Source: Pseudomonas sp. ISL-84 (GTDB lineage Bacteria > Bacillota > Bacilli > Bacillales > Cytobacillaceae). From it: a stretch of 34,577 nucleotides of DNA. Shown piece after piece: positions 22,397 to 30,256 of this stretch. The notes beneath the pieces were generated by a model that had not been told where the DNA came from, did not search any database, and saw only the letters and a program-made list of their open reading frames with translations. The position numbers were made by a program, and so were the translations under genes. The stretch's first letter is position 1. Every line of letters starts with the position of its first letter. The stretch spans positions 1 through 34,577 of the forward strand of contig JAGGRA010000040.1 of NCBI GenBank assembly GCA_018613035.1, given 5' to 3'.

Positions 22397-23128
22397 CTAT
22401 ACAGCCTTCCGCTGAAAATACAAATATCCGCCCAAATAAAACAGCAGAAAGAATCCGCCAATAACCGTCAAAAGCTGCTCCCATGGAATGAAGAATAAAT
22501 CATCCGTATTTGCAGCCGGATACATCATGGCAAAAGGCTGTGCCCACGGATAGTATGGTCCTGCTTTTTCCGAATTCATAGCTAAAATGGCCGGCAGGGT
22601 AAAAATAACGTTTACCGCAAACGGAGCGGCAAAGCTTTTGAACCACACGGACATCCACAGCTGCAAAGCCACCAGTGGAAATGTCGCCACCCAGCCTCCT
22701 AAAATGCTTTTCCAGATAATTTCGATTGGAAAAGGATCTGCCACCCCTTTAAACATTCCTGCGCTATAAATGGCAGCCAGGTACAATAGCTGAATCATCA
22801 TAACCAGCAGAAGCACCAGCAAATACTTCGCAGCAAACACCTTGCCTCTTGTGACGGGCAGGGCAAGCAGCTGCTTCCATCCGCCGGCCTGATGCTCATA
22901 CCGGCAGACAAGGCTTGCGAGAACACCTGTCATCAGCGGCAAAAAAAGAACTGCATAAGGGAGATTCATATAAATCAAAAGCATATACCATTCATTCACC
23001 ATGCCGGCTGTTTCCGATGTATCTGCCCCTATCCCGGCAGCAAGCCCGACAAGCGGTCCGGTAAGGAGAATGATGAACACCTTCGATTTCCTTAGCTTAT
23101 ACCATTCCGATTTTAAAATGGACAGCAT
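22397..23128 (-). CDS. ABC-2 type permease, lantibiotic-immunity-like
   Basis: A 243-residue permease with about six membrane helices. The N-terminal MLSILKSEWYKLRKSKVFII is the usual amphipathic start of ABC-2 exporters (MutE/MutG/LnoE-like). The segment YEHQAGGWKQLLALPVTRGK is shared with its partner (ENETNAWKQMIALPVSKMSV), showing the two permeases are paralogues. Its start abuts the stop of the preceding gene. Together with that gene and the ATPase at 23836 it forms a heterodimeric exporter; the cargo is unknown. Such systems in Bacillus often confer bacteriocin or peptide resistance. Confidence 0.82.
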   Translation of the reverse strand: MLSILKSEWYKLRKSKVFIILLTGPLVGLAAGIGADTSETAGMVNEWYMLLIYMNLPYAVLFLPLMTGVLASLVCRYEHQAGGWKQLLALPVTRGKVFAAKYLLVLLLVMMIQLLYLAAIYSAGMFKGVADPFPIEIIWKSILGGWVATFPLVALQLWMSVWFKSFAAPFAVNVIFTLPAILAMNSEKAGPYYPWAQPFAMMYPAANTDDLFFIPWEQLLTVIGGFFLLFYLGGYLYFQRKAV

Positions 23129-23839
23129 TTATTTCACGTCCCTTCTTGTAAAATCAATCATGCCGGCCGCATATAACAGAGCGCCCGTACTAATCCCAAG
23201 CATGACATTTACCAGCGGCTCATCCCACTCATTCAGGAGAAACGGCCACTTCCAAATCATCCAGTCCGGCAGTGTAAAAGCAACATACGTTAAAATCACG
23301 CCTAAAACCCCAGCGGCAATGGGCACTCCCTGATTCACGCTTACGGTGGCAATCCAAAGCTGCAGCGCCAAGATCGGCAAAGCAGCAAAGAATGGATAGA
23401 AGCTATACTCCAACAGCTCCCCAAAAGGAAACCCGCTTCCCAAATCCAAGAACAGCCCAAAAGCCAGCGTGAACAGCATCAGGAGCACAGAAGACACAAT
23501 CAATAAAAAAGAAAGAACTGTAAACTTCGCTAAATACACACTCATTTTCGAAACAGGCAAGGCAATCATCTGTTTCCATGCATTTGTTTCATTTTCAATG
23601 CTCGCCATAAAAGATGTTAAAATCACAATGCCCAGCACTATTGCCAATGGTGTAAACGAATGGATGTTCCCTAAATAATACCCCCACCGATCCTCACTCT
23701 GCTGAAACAAATAGTCCTTCCGCACACCGTAATTGACCATTTGCATGGCAACGACGCCTATAGGCCCAAGTACAGTTAATAACCAGATCCCCTTCCGCCT
23801 GATCTTTATAAACTCGGCAGCCAGCAGTTTTCTCATCAT
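23129..23839 (-). CDS. ABC-2 type permease, lantibiotic-immunity-like
   Basis: A 236-residue permease, six predicted helices, starting MMRKLLAAEFIKIRRKGIWL and containing NETNAWKQMIALPVSKMSVY. It overlaps the ATPase gene by four bases (ATGA), an arrangement for coupled translation, and is directly followed by the second permease. Paralogous to that neighbour. Confidence 0.83.
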   Translation of the reverse strand: MMRKLLAAEFIKIRRKGIWLLTVLGPIGVVAMQMVNYGVRKDYLFQQSEDRWGYYLGNIHSFTPLAIVLGIVILTSFMASIENETNAWKQMIALPVSKMSVYLAKFTVLSFLLIVSSVLLMLFTLAFGLFLDLGSGFPFGELLEYSFYPFFAALPILALQLWIATVSVNQGVPIAAGVLGVILTYVAFTLPDWMIWKWPFLLNEWDEPLVNVMLGISTGALLYAAGMIDFTRRDVK

Positions 23840-24747
23840 CCAGCATGCTCCTCCCTCGTCATCTGAAGAAAAATATCCTCAAGCGAACGCTTTTCTTCTT
23901 CCACCCGATAAATAGAAAAGCCATCTTCCACAAGGCCCCGGACTGTTTCTGCCACTTTCTCATCAGAATGCTGCTGTAAAGATATAACGCCATCATTCAG
24001 CCCAGCCTTAATCCCCTTTGCCAATAGCGAACGCCACGCCCGATCACTCTCGCTGACTTTTAACAAGACTGAATCCTGCGCATACATCCGCATCGCTTTA
24101 ATCGAATCCTGGAAAATCATCTTCCCCTTTGTCACGATGCCTACGGTTGTCGCCATCTGGTCAATCTCGGACAATAAATGGCTTGAAATCAAAACGGTCA
24201 TTCCATATTCATCTGGAAGGCTTTTGATTAAATTTCGGATTTCAATAATACCGGAAGGATCCAGCCCATTGGTCGGTTCATCCAGAATGAGCAATTCTGG
24301 ATTATTTAACAATGATGCAGCAATGCCGAGCCTCTGCTTCATGCCGAGCGAAAACCCTTTAACTTTCTTGCCGGCCACATCCGAAAGCCGTACAATCTCC
24401 AGTACTTCAGCAATCCGCTGCTTCGGCACTCCCAAGATCATTCTCATCGCTTCAAGATTTTCATTTGCCGTTAAATGCGGATAGTAGGAGGGCGTCTCCA
24501 CAAGCGAACCCACTCTCGCTAAAATATTTAACCTTTCCTTCTTTAAATCTTTTCCAAAAATTTCGATTCTGCCTGAAGTCGGCTTCATCAGCCCTAAAAG
24601 CATCCGAATCGTTGTCGTCTTCCCTGCCCCATTCGGTCCCAGAAAGCCGTAAATCTCCCCTTTTGGGATTTTCATATCCAAGCCCGACACGGCCTTTTCT
24701 TGTCCAAATTGCTTTGTTAAACTTTCCGTCCTCACGATATATTCCAT
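23836..24747 (-). CDS. ABC transporter ATP-binding protein (BcrA/LnrL-like)
   Basis: A 303-residue ATPase. Walker A GPNGAGKT at 37-44, signature FSLGMKQRL at 132-140 (the SLGMK variant typical of drug and bacteriocin exporters), Walker B LLILDEPTNGLDP at 152-164, and H190 in the ISSH switch. The last 90 residues form the usual C-terminal extension of the BcrA/LnrL group. GAGGTGAGAGG stands before the ATG. It is the first gene of the exporter operon. A non-canonical promoter with direct repeats lies upstream. Confidence 0.9.
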   Translation of the reverse strand: MEYIVRTESLTKQFGQEKAVSGLDMKIPKGEIYGFLGPNGAGKTTTIRMLLGLMKPTSGRIEIFGKDLKKERLNILARVGSLVETPSYYPHLTANENLEAMRMILGVPKQRIAEVLEIVRLSDVAGKKVKGFSLGMKQRLGIAASLLNNPELLILDEPTNGLDPSGIIEIRNLIKSLPDEYGMTVLISSHLLSEIDQMATTVGIVTKGKMIFQDSIKAMRMYAQDSVLLKVSESDRAWRSLLAKGIKAGLNDGVISLQQHSDEKVAETVRGLVEDGFSIYRVEEEKRSLEDIFLQMTREEHAG

Positions 24748-24767
24748 TTCCTCTCACCTCACTATCC

Positions 24768-24811
24768 ATATTAGACAGTTAAGGTTAAAACGAGGGTAGA
24801 GGGAAGGTTAA
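24768..24811 (-). promoter_or_regulatory. Putative response-regulator-dependent promoter of the ABC operon
   Basis: On the minus strand TAATAT makes a reasonable -10, but no -35 box stands 16-18 bases upstream. Instead TTAACCTT occurs twice, 23 bases apart (complements at 24804-24811 and 24781-24788). Direct repeats with about two helical turns between them are what OmpR-family regulators bind. The nearby two-component system is a natural candidate, but this is inference. Confidence 0.45.
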
Positions 24812-24930
24812 TATTTGTTTAAAAATAAACGGTTTAAAACGGCCAAACGGAAACAGCCATTTCTTTTTAAATACAAAATTGGCGGGAAAGGCTCAAAAAT
24901 AAAACCCACATAAATAAATAGGATACAGAA

Positions 24931-24956
24931 AAGCGCTCAGAGTGTCCTGAGCGCTT
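24931..24956 (-). terminator. Terminator of the 25010 gene
   Basis: AAGCGCTCAG and CTGAGCGCTT form a perfect 10-bp stem around AGTGTC, with TTTTC on the minus strand. It separates the two-component region from the ABC operon. Confidence 0.85.
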
Positions 24957-25009
24957 CATTATTAGTAGTCATTAAACCCTATAACTCGTTATTCCCAATA
25001 AAAATGGCA

Positions 25010-25576
25010 TTAATTTATTATTTTGATTTCTTTAAACCAAAACTCCAATGAATCCATTGGTTCTTCTCGAATATGAACATAATAAACTTTTAGATCATTG
25101 TAATCTAGGTTTTCTGGAAGATCGAAAGAAAATGCAAACTCTTTAGCAGTCTCGATATCATATATGAGAGGATCCAATTCAGGAGAAACTTCATCTTCTA
25201 GGTATTTCCGAACTGCCAACTCCAATCCTTCCTTATCCATTTCATGATAGTTTTTATACCTGTTTCTGTTTACATTGGTGACCTTTGTATCATCCGGTGC
25301 ATATAGGACTATATAATCCGTGACGAATCTATAGGAATCTAGCGGCTTCTCCCAGACCCCTGAAAGGGTATAGTGCTGGTTTTCATTTTGGACAGTGACC
25401 TTAAGGGAGTCAGGAGTCGTATGATACCAGGAGTTAAAAACTACGTCTCCAATAAAGAATAGCACCAAAAATACAGGGATTGATAATACCAGGGACAGGA
25501 TTTTACTTTTTTTCCACACCATTACCGCTAATACAAGCAAACCAAAGACTAGTAACATACCAAGAATGATAGACAT
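25010..25576 (-). CDS. Membrane protein with extracytoplasmic domain, unknown
   Basis: The product has 188 residues from the ATG at 25576, which has GGGGAG 7 bases upstream. Two hydrophobic segments (MSIILGMLLVFGLLVLAVMV and ILSLVLSIPVFLVLFFIGDV) form an N-terminal hairpin. A 130-residue domain with beta-type sequence and acidic clusters follows (QHYTLSGVWEKPLDSYRFV, then LKVYYVHIREEPMDSLEFW). It lies 91 bases downstream of the sensor kinase gene on the same strand and could be an accessory protein of that system. Family not recognised. Confidence 0.6.
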   Translation of the reverse strand: MSIILGMLLVFGLLVLAVMVWKKSKILSLVLSIPVFLVLFFIGDVVFNSWYHTTPDSLKVTVQNENQHYTLSGVWEKPLDSYRFVTDYIVLYAPDDTKVTNVNRNRYKNYHEMDKEGLELAVRKYLEDEVSPELDPLIYDIETAKEFAFSFDLPENLDYNDLKVYYVHIREEPMDSLEFWFKEIKIIN

Positions 25577-25666
25577 GAATATACTCCCCAAGATTTTATT
25601 ATTATGTATCGTCTAAATGCGCTTAGTATTTCTGAGTACCCATACATAGCAAAACTTCCTGCTCGC

Positions 25667-27043
25667 TCATTGAGGCTTTTCTTTAAAGGCAAGAATCTTG
25701 ACAGTTGTCCCCTCCTCACCTGACTCCATCTCCCAATCAAGCTTCATGCCCTTCACCATCATATCCACAATCGATAACCCGATGCCTGCACCTTTTTCAG
25801 CAGAGCTATTTTTCAAGCCCTTCCCTTGGTCAATGAATACAATGGCGTCATACGCCTCAGTAGATTCGGTTTTCACTTCAAGATACGAGCCATCCCTTGC
25901 ATGGCGGAGTATATTTTGCAGGAGATTGTCTATGATTCGTCCCAGCCAAATCGGGTCAGCCAGCCATTTTTCCTCAAAAGGCTGTAAATCGATAACCGTT
26001 TCGAACCCTTCTTTTTCAAAAACAGGATACCAGGAAGCCAAGCTTTCCCGCACAAATCGGACAGCGTCCATTTCTTTCAGTTCAAGCTTATGCTTGCTTG
26101 CCATCAATAGCGTATAAGACATTAGGTTTTCAATTAGCCTGTCAATATTTACAATGGAGTTCTCCAGTGCTTTGACGGCTTGTTTTCCTTCGGGGGAAAG
26201 ATCCTCTTTTGCTATCGAATAGGTTTGTGCATTGATTTTTGTTAAAGGAGTGCGCAAATCATGGGATAGATTGGCGATCAGTTCCCTGCGCAACTGCTCC
26301 TCTTCCTGTTCACGCCGCTTGCTTTCCTTTAGCTCCACCACCATATCATTAAAGGTTTGTTCCAGCTGGCCGATTTCATCGCTTTTTTGAACATCGATTC
26401 CGATAGGGAGATTATCAAGGTCACGCCTTTCCATCGCCTCCTGCAAATGCATAAGCCTTTTGCGGATACCCCGGAAAAATAAAAAAGAAACGACTATAAA
26501 CAAAGAAATAATCAAAAGCAAACCTAATCCCAAGAACCATCCATATTTCTCAGTCATTTGAACAAAGGGCGGATTGAACAAATTCCGCGGAATTTCAAGA
26601 ACGATAAAGCCGTTTCGTTCGTCACCGCCAATAAAACTAATGACGGTAAAAGGCTCACCGCCGTAACGCTCTTTAATGAACTTGGCTGTATAGGCAGGAG
26701 TCCAGTCAGCGGGAAGCTCTCCTTTTACATCCAGCTGCTCCATGAGCCGTCCATTTTCATCGATCCAAAACATCGAAGCATCCCGATACTGCTTTTTCCA
26801 TTGAGCAAAAAGCCGGCGGATACTCTCCGCTGAGGCACCTTCCAGCTCTTCTGCGTCCGCATGCCATTGTTCTTCAATTCGCTTGGGATCATTTTGTTCA
26901 TCCGCATCCTCTTTTCCAAGAATGCTTTCCTCAAGGCCCATGGCAAGCATGGCGACAATCAAATACGCCGCTTGAAACAGAAAGAGCGCGGTCAGGATAA
27001 TCAGCATATACTTCGCCTGCAATGATTGAGAGAACTTTTTCAT
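25667..27043 (-). CDS. Sensor histidine kinase
   Basis: A 458-residue membrane kinase. TM1 spans about 11-36, an extracytoplasmic sensor domain about 37-166, TM2 about 167-190, and HAMP about 191-243. The H-box LIANLSHDLRTPLTKI puts the phosphorylated histidine at H261. The N-box is IIDNLLQNILRHA, and the G-boxes are DQGKGL and KGAGIGLSIV. It overlaps the response regulator gene by four bases, so the two are translationally coupled. A large sensor domain argues against the 'intramembrane-sensing' BceS type. Signal unknown. Confidence 0.9.
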   Translation of the reverse strand: MKKFSQSLQAKYMLIILTALFLFQAAYLIVAMLAMGLEESILGKEDADEQNDPKRIEEQWHADAEELEGASAESIRRLFAQWKKQYRDASMFWIDENGRLMEQLDVKGELPADWTPAYTAKFIKERYGGEPFTVISFIGGDERNGFIVLEIPRNLFNPPFVQMTEKYGWFLGLGLLLIISLFIVVSFLFFRGIRKRLMHLQEAMERRDLDNLPIGIDVQKSDEIGQLEQTFNDMVVELKESKRREQEEEQLRRELIANLSHDLRTPLTKINAQTYSIAKEDLSPEGKQAVKALENSIVNIDRLIENLMSYTLLMASKHKLELKEMDAVRFVRESLASWYPVFEKEGFETVIDLQPFEEKWLADPIWLGRIIDNLLQNILRHARDGSYLEVKTESTEAYDAIVFIDQGKGLKNSSAEKGAGIGLSIVDMMVKGMKLDWEMESGEEGTTVKILAFKEKPQ

Positions 27044-27708
27044 CCTCTCACCCTGTAGCCAATCCCGCGGATTGTTTCAATAATTTCAGGCCGGGATGGG
27101 TTTTTTTCGATCTTTTCACGAAGATAGCGGATATGTACCATCAAGGTTTTATCACCTTCTATATACTGTTCGCCCCAGACTCCTTCGTAGAGCTGCTCTT
27201 TGGTTAATATTTGATTCAGGTGGCGGATGAAAAACTGAAACAGCTGATACTGTTTGCCTGTAAGCTGAATTTCCTGCCCTGTATCCCGATCGGCCATTCT
27301 CATGTCTTTCGTATGTACATTCAAATGATGAAGCTCAAGCACCTGGTCGTTCTTCTGAAATCGCCTTAACAGCACCTCAATCCTCGCAGCCAGCTCATCC
27401 GGCTGGAAAGGCTTCGTCAAGTAATCGTCCGCAAAGCTAAGTCCTTCAAGCTTATCTTCTACTGCTGTCCGCGCTGATAGCATTAAAACAGGGAAATCAT
27501 CCCTCTCTTTCTTCATCCGCTTCCCGATTGAAAAACCGTCCAGCCCCGGCAGCATGACATCCAAGATGGCAATATCTGAGTCTCCCAGATATTTTCCCAT
27601 CCCTTCTCCAGACTTCAGCCAGGTCACCTCATATCCTCTCTCCTCCAAATCCTTCCTCAGCCAGCTGCCAATCTCGCTTTCGTCTTCTATGTATAAAATG
27701 CGAACCAT
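27040..27708 (-). CDS. OmpR-family response regulator
   Basis: The product has 222 residues from the ATG at 27708; a GTG three codons earlier falls inside the GGGTGGAG binding site. Receiver domain: acidic pair in YIEDES, phosphoacceptor D50 in ILDVMLPGLDG, conserved S in LSAR and K in TKPF. C-terminal winged helix: LTGKQYQLFQFFIRHLNQIL then VHIRYLREKIEKN and IRGIGYRVRG. It is the partner of the kinase at 25667. Targets are not known; the ABC operon 3 kb downstream is the best local candidate. Confidence 0.9.
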   Translation of the reverse strand: MVRILYIEDESEIGSWLRKDLEERGYEVTWLKSGEGMGKYLGDSDIAILDVMLPGLDGFSIGKRMKKERDDFPVLMLSARTAVEDKLEGLSFADDYLTKPFQPDELAARIEVLLRRFQKNDQVLELHHLNVHTKDMRMADRDTGQEIQLTGKQYQLFQFFIRHLNQILTKEQLYEGVWGEQYIEGDKTLMVHIRYLREKIEKNPSRPEIIETIRGIGYRVRG

Positions 27709-27804
27709 TTTCTCCACCCTTATCTTTATTGGTCATTCCCTGCTCCATCATCTTCATATTAACACAATTTGGAACTTTCTCTTGACTCGAAGCCTATCAC
27801 AATA

Positions 27805-27833
27805 CAAAAAAACGACGTGCTGCTACACACGTC
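27805..27833 (-). terminator. Intrinsic terminator of the DUF1835 gene
   Basis: GACGTG and CACGTC around an 8-base loop; the minus strand continues with GTTTTTTTG. A second small hairpin, GGAGG/CCTCC at about 27858-27873, lies between it and the gene. Confidence 0.8.
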
Positions 27834-27979
27834 AAGTTTGTCAAAACTCATATAGATGGAGGCGCAAATCCTCCGAGCGATAGGATACCTCTTTTTCCTG
27901 TACTCCAGGTAGAGCCACTGTCGTTTAATTGATTCATCCTTATCAGTCCTACTATTCTATTCCTATGTAAATTTTCAAG

Positions 27980-29005
27980 TCATCGAAGCCGCACACTATA
28001 ATAACGCATGGCTTTCGGCACTCCTTTTATCTCCAGAAGGCCATTAAGGCTCAGCTGCCTTAGCCTGTATTCAAAGAACCCATCACCGATATATTGCTCG
28101 AGATGGCCGATTACTTCACCAATGACACGGGCTGATTTAATGAAGGTATTCTTCTTGCTCAGCTTCCGGACAGTCCCAATGATGAACTCATCAAAATAAT
28201 CCAAGCCAACACTGTGGATTTTATGATTCTTCCAAACTCTTACCTTATCCTTCGAGGCAGAGAGCACTTCCCAATCTTTCTCAAGTGCTGCCCTTTCTGA
28301 CTTAGAGACCGGCCTTAAACTGCTGCTGTATTCGCAGATTGCTTTCAGCCGTTCAGGAGAAAGTTCCCCCGTATGCAATGGAACATACTTCTGGTTCGTC
28401 CTTTGAGTCACCTCTTGGTATAAATCAGCCGTATTTACTACCGTAATTTCGTTCCCTTTCTCCTTTAATTGATAAAGAAGATACCGCAAACCTGTTTGTT
28501 CATGTGCATTGTTTCCTGTCCAGATCCAAATGGGAATAGCCTCAGGGAGCTTTTCAATCGCCTGGCCTATTTTTTCATAGTCGTCCATAAAGCTGTCGAT
28601 ATACTCATCATCCAAATTAATATGATTTGCCAGCCACTCCTGCCTTTCAAGGAGCCCCACAGTTTCCTGCAGGTTCCTAATGGGGCCAACAGAGAATTGA
28701 TCGGAAAAAGAGATTACTTTTTCCGCTACATCGCGATGCTTTTCCCGCAGCATACACTTCAAACTCCCAGATGCAGAATCCCCGAAAACAAAATGAACTT
28801 TTTGCAAAGACTGCAGCTCCTGCCGATCACGAATTGCCTGCGATTGCAGGAAGCCCTCATGGATTTTCTTTACCTGTTCTGCCAATCTCTCATCCTCGCA
28901 CTTGGCTTCTTCAGCCATAGAAATATGCAGCAGGAACTGGAATAGCCATGATTTCGCCTCATCCTCAGACAAAGCCCCAATGCTCTTTCTTAACTCAGCA
29001 ATCAT
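27980..29005 (-). CDS. DUF1835/DUF3658 domain protein
   Basis: The product has 341 residues from the ATG at 29005, which has GGGAGGG 6 bases upstream. An N-terminal helical part (about 1-70) is followed by the DUF1835 domain with VHFVFGDSASGSLKCML and FSDQFSVGPIRNL, then IPIWIWTGNNAHEQTGLRYL. The C-terminal DUF3658 region has IHSVGLDYFDEFIIGTVRKL and GFFEYRLRQLSLNGLLEIKG. Both domains are common in Bacillus; their function is unknown. Soluble, monocistronic. Confidence 0.85.
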   Translation of the reverse strand: MIAELRKSIGALSEDEAKSWLFQFLLHISMAEEAKCEDERLAEQVKKIHEGFLQSQAIRDRQELQSLQKVHFVFGDSASGSLKCMLREKHRDVAEKVISFSDQFSVGPIRNLQETVGLLERQEWLANHINLDDEYIDSFMDDYEKIGQAIEKLPEAIPIWIWTGNNAHEQTGLRYLLYQLKEKGNEITVVNTADLYQEVTQRTNQKYVPLHTGELSPERLKAICEYSSSLRPVSKSERAALEKDWEVLSASKDKVRVWKNHKIHSVGLDYFDEFIIGTVRKLSKKNTFIKSARVIGEVIGHLEQYIGDGFFEYRLRQLSLNGLLEIKGVPKAMRYYSVRLR

Positions 29006-29059
29006 CTTTAACCCTCCCATTGCTATCGCAGCTCTTTTGTTAATCTATTTCGAAACTCT

Positions 29060-29206
29060 TCATATGTCTGTTCCCTTGTGTTCTTTCACGAACCCGATGA
29101 CTGATTCAGGATCAGGCTTGCTATTTCCCTTTATAGACAGAAAAAAAGCGACTCCCGCTGCCAAAAGGAGAACAAGCACGGCAATCGCCCATAATCCTTT
29201 GCCCAA
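29060..29206 (-). CDS. Small single-helix membrane protein, 48 residues
   Basis: A TTG at 29206 follows GGGGG by 8 bases. The frame has GLWAIAVLVLLLAAGVAFFL as one membrane helix, preceded by MGK and followed by a polar tail containing KGNSKPDPESVIGFVKEHKG. The layout (short N-terminus, one helix, soluble tail) is typical of small membrane proteins. Its function is unknown. Less certain because the start is TTG. Confidence 0.55.
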   Translation of the reverse strand: MGKGLWAIAVLVLLLAAGVAFFLSIKGNSKPDPESVIGFVKEHKGTDI

Positions 29207-29411
29207 ATCGAAAACCCCCAGTAATAATCTTTATTCGTTATACGGCCAACCACCTTGAAAGTTTCATCTTTTGGAAAAATATTGAATACCCCGCAGGATT
29301 CTCTGACCAAAGCAAAAAAGATTGGAATCCCTCCAACCTCTCAATAAACTCTCGAATAAACCACAAAAGATAAAAACACCGTACAAATCAGCAAAATGGA
29401 TAAAAGATTGC

Positions 29412-29679
29412 TCATAGCCAAAAAGAAAAGCCCCAAAATAAAGAATGGGATCCTTGATTGTTCTTTGATTTTTCCCCCTTTTCTTCCTTCCCTTCATAAA
29501 TAATCCGTTTTTCGAATGTTGTATGAAATGTCTTGGCCAGTTCAAAAGCAAGTGGAAGAGATGGGTCATACTTTCCTTTTTGATTGAAATAATCGTCTGT
29601 CTCGAAACCCCAAGCATAGCAGCAGACGATTCTGTGAATAGCCATGCTTTTTTCTAAATTCAACTAAATTGTTTTTCAA
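29412..29679 (-). pseudogene. XRE-family regulator with two frameshifts
   Basis: From TTG 29679 the minus strand reads MKNNLVEFRKKHGYSQNRL, then in another frame AMLGVSRQTIISI, then in a third GKYDPSLPLAFELAKTFHTT and FEKRIIYEG. Joined, this is a YozG-type HTH protein of about 65 residues (usual RLAELLGVSRQTI and IE.GKY.PSL). Comparing with the expected codons, a single G was lost near 29620 and one base near 29580. Past 29412 a further aromatic-rich frame continues to about 29264 and may be the decayed neighbour gene. Confidence 0.8.
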
Positions 29680-29703
29680 CGTGTTCACCCCATCTAATTC
29701 CGG

Positions 29704-29759
29704 CTTAATGTAAAGCTCCCTTTACATTAAGGAAACTTTACATTAAGCTCCACTTTAAG
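29704..29759. promoter_or_regulatory. Three-copy 12-bp operator-like repeats
   Basis: CTTAATGTAAAG (29704-29715) is followed by CTTTACATTAAG (29720-29731) as an inverted copy, and the same CTTTACATTAAG again (29736-29747), with CTTTAAG at 29753. They lie just upstream of the broken XRE gene, where its operator would be. The regulator's own binding site is the simplest reading. Confidence 0.6.
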
Positions 29760-29761
29760 AA

Positions 29762-29786
29762 AAGCGCCTGCCATATGCAGACGCTT
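29762..29786 (-). terminator. Terminator of the lipoprotein gene
   Basis: AAGCGCCTGC pairs with GCAGACGCTT with one mismatch around CATAT; TTTTCTT follows on the minus strand. Confidence 0.7.
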
Positions 29787-29821
29787 CCTTCCCTATTAAA
29801 CTGGTTTACTTTACAGCCATA

Positions 29822-30148
29822 CTAGTCTTCTTCCGAACCTTCATTGGTATCCATATTGGTTTCTTGATCCGCACCACCCGTGCCGTCTTCCCCGGATGGT
29901 GTCTCTTCATTCATGTTTGGATCCTGCATTTCCGGATCTTCTGTTGTGCCAGGATCTTGCATTTCGGGATCTTCTGTTGTGCCAGGATCCTGCATTTCAT
30001 TATTTTCCGTATGATTTTCTTCCATTTCATTCTGTTCCAGTTCTACGTCTTCTGTTTCCGGCGGCGGCTCCTGTTCATCTGTCCCACAGCCTGCCAACAA
30101 TAATCCTGCACTCAATGGGATGGAAAGCATTAATTTAGTATATTTCAT
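29822..30148 (-). CDS. Repeat-containing acidic lipoprotein
   Basis: A 108-residue lipoprotein. The signal MKYTKLMLSIPLSAGLLLAG leads to C21, the lipobox cysteine (LLAGC). The mature part is extremely acidic and methionine-rich, with the 11-residue unit EMQDPGTTEDP repeated twice and a third partial copy. It is probably disordered at the outer face of the membrane; no enzymatic motif. A TTTGCAAAAGGGAGATG context gives GGGAG before the ATG. The repeats are also exact 33-base DNA repeats. Confidence 0.8.
   Translation of the reverse strand: MKYTKLMLSIPLSAGLLLAGCGTDEQEPPPETEDVELEQNEMEENHTENNEMQDPGTTEDPEMQDPGTTEDPEMQDPNMNEETPSGEDGTGGADQETNMDTNEGSEED
29919..30000. repeat. 33-bp tandem repeats inside the lipoprotein gene
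   Basis: Two full units (29919-29951, 29952-29984) differ at two positions, and a third partial unit follows. The unit is a multiple of three, so copy number can change by slippage without breaking the frame. Confidence 0.85.
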
Positions 30149-30256
30149 TCTGTCATCTCCCTTTTGCAGTATTGGTTACGTTACGTCCTTTCCCGATTCA
30201 CCTTGAAATAAACAAGTTTTCGGAAAAAACTGTACAAGGAGATGAAGTTTACTAGA

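Noticed and set aside
27836..27979. 29-codon minus-strand frame downstream of the DUF1835 gene (MNQLNDSGSTW...)
   Set aside because: Only a weak, poorly spaced binding site and no visible conservation; the region is better explained as a 3' trailer before the terminator.
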